Source: Firmicutes bacterium UBA1426 (GTDB taxonomy: Bacteria; Bacillota; Clostridia; Peptostreptococcales; Anaerovoracaceae). From it: DNA of 17,383 bases. Location: contig DCUA01000022.1 in assembly GCA_002329675.1 (NCBI GenBank), forward strand, positions 6,031-23,413, given 5' to 3'. The notes under the pieces are model-generated. The model was not told the origin of the DNA, made no database searches, and worked only from the letters and a program-made list of their open reading frames with translations. This document shows, piece by piece, positions 15,581-17,383 of the stretch. Within the stretch, counting starts at the first letter, position 1; every line of letters begins with the position of its first letter. Position numbers and translations under genes: made by a program.

Positions 15581-16051
15581 ATGGCAATACTGAAAGACAA
15601 AAAGGTTGTGATCATCGGTGACAGAGACGGCATTCCCGGACCCGCCATCGCTGATTGTGTAGCCACAGCAGGCGGAGAAGTCGTGTTTTCCTCTACGGAA
15701 TGCTTTGTCTGAACCGCAGCAGGGGCAATGGACCTGGAGAATCAGAAGAGGGTCAAGGAGTACGCTGAGCAGTACGGCCCGGAGAACTTGGTAGTTCTTC
15801 TGGGCGCTGCAGAAGGAGAAGCCGCCGGATTGGCAGCTGAAACCGTAACAGCGGGAGATCCCACCTATGCAGGTCCTTTGGCCGGAGTCTCGTTGGGACT
15901 CAAGGTATATCACATTTGCGAACCGGAAGTCAAGGAAGAAATTGACGAAGCCGTCTATGACGAGCAGATCAGCATGATGGAGATGGTGTTGGATGTTGAC
16001 GATATCGTCAAAGAGATGACAGCGATCCGAGAGCAATACACCAAATATTAA
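15581..16051 (+). CDS. grdA: Glycine reductase component A selenoprotein GrdA (Sec44 by TGA readthrough)
   Basis: This 156-residue selenoprotein contains an in-frame TGA at 15710-15712, read as Sec44 in [17 protein letters not shown], the hallmark of GrdA. Cys41 and Sec44 form the redox pair. The protein carries the carboxymethyl group as a selenoether from component B to component C, and is recycled by thioredoxin. The C-terminal part ([35 protein letters not shown]) and the length agree with the family. The ATG at 15581 was chosen because AAAGGAGG (15567-15574) runs straight into an earlier ATG at 15575, too close for initiation there. No SECIS hairpin as clean as that in grdB is visible; the best is CAGG/CCTG (15720-15736). 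Ordinary gene callers would miss the first 44 codons. Confidence 0.96.
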
Positions 16052-16058
16052 AAGCTAT

Positions 16059-16086
16059 GGAAAAGGTGATCTCGGTCACCTTTTCC
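16059..16086 (+). terminator. Hairpin after grdA, possible partial terminator
   Basis: GGAAAAGGTGA (16059-16069) pairs perfectly with TCACCTTTTCC (16076-16086) with the loop TCTCGG, seven bases after the grdA stop. Only TACTTATAAAA follows, so termination should be incomplete. It could lower transcription into grdC and grdD relative to grdA, or stabilise the grdA 3' end. Confidence 0.55.
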
Positions 16087-16101
16087 TACTTATAAAACCA
16101 G

Positions 16102-16187
16102 CCATGGGGACAGACCCCGTGGGTGCAAAATCAACCATGGGGACAAACCCCGTGGGTGCAAAATCAACCATGGGGACAGACCCTGAG
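16102..16187. repeat. 33-bp tandem palindromic repeat (REP-like), 2.6 copies
   Basis: Copies begin at 16102, 16135 and 16168 with a strict 33-base period. Each full unit is an imperfect palindrome, CCATGGGG, a 5-base loop, CCCCGTGG, followed by the constant spacer GTGCAAAATCAA. Copies 1 and 2 differ by one base in the loop (ACAGA, ACAAA). Copy 3 is cut and degraded after CCATGGGGACAGACCC. The look is that of REP elements spread by REP-associated tyrosine transposases, but no transposase gene is in the window. In the message the two full copies would form adjacent 8-bp hairpins between grdA and grdC. Confidence 0.8.
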
Positions 16188-16217
16188 GTAGATTAGCAGA
16201 TACGGAAAGGAGCCTAT

Positions 16218-17383
16218 ATGAGCAGAAATGCAGTAATAAAAGGAACGGGTTATGTACTGATCCATGGACCCGATTTTGTGATCCACAATGGAACGACTCA
16301 GACCACGGAGCGTACCGTGAACCCTGATTCCGAGTACTTGACGGCGTTGCCGGGACATATTCGGAGCTATGAGCAAGCTGTAAGTTATCCGCCCAACCAG
16401 GTATACATCGGGAACCTGACACCAGAGGATCTCGCCGGCTATGAATTCCCCTGGTACGACAAGGAAGTTCCAGGCGCCGGACGGTACGGTACGCTGGGAG
16501 AAATTATGCCTCAGGATGAATTTTTAGGTCTGGTTCAGATTTGTGATGTCTTTGACTTGGTGTTCCTGGATAAAGAATTCGTCAGTACGATCAAAGAAAA
16601 GCTTGCTGCCCATCCTCTGCTGGATGAAAGTATACTTGCCCGTCTGAAGCAAGGGGTAGATCATAACGAGATCGAGAGGTTTGTTAATGAAGAGCATGCA
16701 GAGCCCCTTTACCATCAAGGACAATTAATTGGCTATGTGAAGCGTGCACACGACTTAGACGTGTCCCTGACTGCCCATGTGCTACTGGAGAACCTGGTCT
16801 ACAAAGCCTCAGGCGTTCTGTCTCTGCTGCATCTTGTGAAGAGCAGCGGCATTGCAAAGGAAGAAATCGATTATGTGATCGACTGTAGTGAAGAGGCCTG
16901 CGGCGATATGAACCAGAGGGGAGGAGGCAACTTTGCAAAGGCGGAAGCGGAAATTGCAGGGTTGATCAACGCTACCGGCTCCGATACCCGTGGATTCTGC
17001 GCTGCTCCCACCCACGCACTCATCGAGGCGGCAGCTCTGGTTAAATCCGGGACCTTCAAAAACGTGGTGGTCTTTGCCGGAGGAACCACTGCCAAGCTGG
17101 GTATGAACGGTAAGGATCATGTGAAAAAAGGGCTTCCGATCCTGGAGGATGTTATGGGTGGTTTTGGCGTGATGATCAGTGAAAACGACGGAATAAGCCC
17201 TGAAATCAACACGGATATTATAGGTCGCCATAAAGTCGGCACAGGATCTTCACCTCAGGCAGTAATTTCCTCTCTTGTCACGGAGCCCTTGGAAAAGGCG
17301 GGTCTCAAGATCACCGATATCGGGAAATATGCCGCGGAAATGCAGAACCCCGATGTGACTAAACCTGCAGGGGCAGGAGATGT
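16218..17383 (+). CDS. grdC: Glycine reductase component C beta subunit GrdC, 5' part
   Basis: The window holds the first 388 codons; the gene runs past the end (relatives have a little over 500 residues). The protein begins MSRNAVIKGTGYVLIHGPDF, and contains LPGHIRSYEQAVSYPPNQVY and GNLTPEDLAGYEFPWYDKE, all typical of GrdC. The middle part (DYVIDCSEEACGDMNQRGGG, TGSDTRGFCAAPTHALIEAA, FAGGTTAKLGMNGKDH) has the thiolase/FabH-like fold of the family. With GrdD it takes the carboxymethyl group from GrdA, forms an acetyl thioester and releases acetyl phosphate, from which ATP is made. The ATG at 16218 has AAAGGAG at 16206-16212. It is separated from grdA by 166 bases that hold a hairpin and the REP-like repeat. 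grdD is expected next, outside the window. Confidence 0.95.
   Translation, partial: MSRNAVIKGTGYVLIHGPDFVIHNGTTQTTERTVNPDSEYLTALPGHIRSYEQAVSYPPNQVYIGNLTPEDLAGYEFPWYDKEVPGAGRYGTLGEIMPQDEFLGLVQICDVFDLVFLDKEFVSTIKEKLAAHPLLDESILARLKQGVDHNEIERFVNEEHAEPLYHQGQLIGYVKRAHDLDVSLTAHVLLENLVYKASGVLSLLHLVKSSGIAKEEIDYVIDCSEEACGDMNQRGGGNFAKAEAEIAGLINATGSDTRGFCAAPTHALIEAAALVKSGTFKNVVVFAGGTTAKLGMNGKDHVKKGLPILEDVMGGFGVMISENDGISPEINTDIIGRHKVGTGSSPQAVISSLVTEPLEKAGLKITDIGKYAAEMQNPDVTKPAGAGD

Noticed and set aside
15728..16051. A separate short gene starting after the grdA TGA
   Set aside because: It is the C-terminal part of GrdA; the preceding codons with CFVU are in the same frame and have the ribosome binding site.
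16102..16187. CRISPR array
   Set aside because: The copies are directly contiguous, including the constant part, with no variable spacers and no cas genes nearby.

Overview
The window comes from an anaerobic, amino-acid-fermenting Firmicute, most likely a member of the Clostridia. The evidence is a selenoprotein glycine reductase (grd) operon behind a tandem glycine riboswitch, a two-subunit glycine decarboxylase (gcvPA/gcvPB), strong AGGAGG-type ribosome binding sites, an S-layer-homology (SLH) surface protein and a dockerin-bearing exoenzyme. I cannot name a genus from sequence alone.

Left part (1-3700, + strand): the last codons of gcvPA, then gcvPB (a divergent form), a predicted ATP-NAD kinase of the COG3199/AcoX type, and an NAD-type short-chain dehydrogenase. 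The gcvPA/gcvPB junction overlaps by one base and the other gaps are short, so this looks like one transcription unit. It ends at a long hairpin terminator near 3834-3890. A 13-bp hairpin lies between gcvPB and the kinase gene.

Middle part (4046-9308, + strand): two genes 22 bases apart. The first encodes a 1387-residue secreted M14-type zinc carboxypeptidase that ends in a cohesin-like fold and a type-I-like dockerin. The second encodes a secreted protein with a cohesin-like domain, a linker and three SLH repeats. Together they suggest a small cellulosome-like arrangement that holds a peptidase at the cell wall, feeding amino acids to the glycine catabolism encoded on both sides. This is the most unusual system in the window. 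A bidirectional terminator separates it from a convergent gene on the - strand (9381-10835), which encodes a shortened and degenerate AMP-binding (acyl-CoA ligase-like) protein.

Right part (10836-17383): a divergent control region carries a promoter in each direction. The rightward transcript begins with a tandem glycine riboswitch and an intrinsic terminator, followed by grdX, grdE, grdB, trxB, trxA, grdA and grdC (cut by the window end). grdB and grdA each contain an in-frame TGA that must be read as selenocysteine (Sec350 and Sec44). Thioredoxin reductase and an atypical thioredoxin (GCAPC active site) supply electrons. GrdE and GrdB cleave glycine, GrdA carries the carboxymethyl group on selenium, and GrdC with GrdD (beyond the window) releases acetyl phosphate. 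The grdA-grdC gap holds a hairpin and a 33-bp tandem palindromic repeat resembling a REP element.

Metabolically, gcvPAB (glycine oxidation, yielding reducing power) and grd (glycine reduction, yielding acetyl phosphate) form the two halves of Stickland-type glycine fermentation. No selA, selB, selC or selD gene, transposase, tRNA, rRNA or CRISPR array is visible here.
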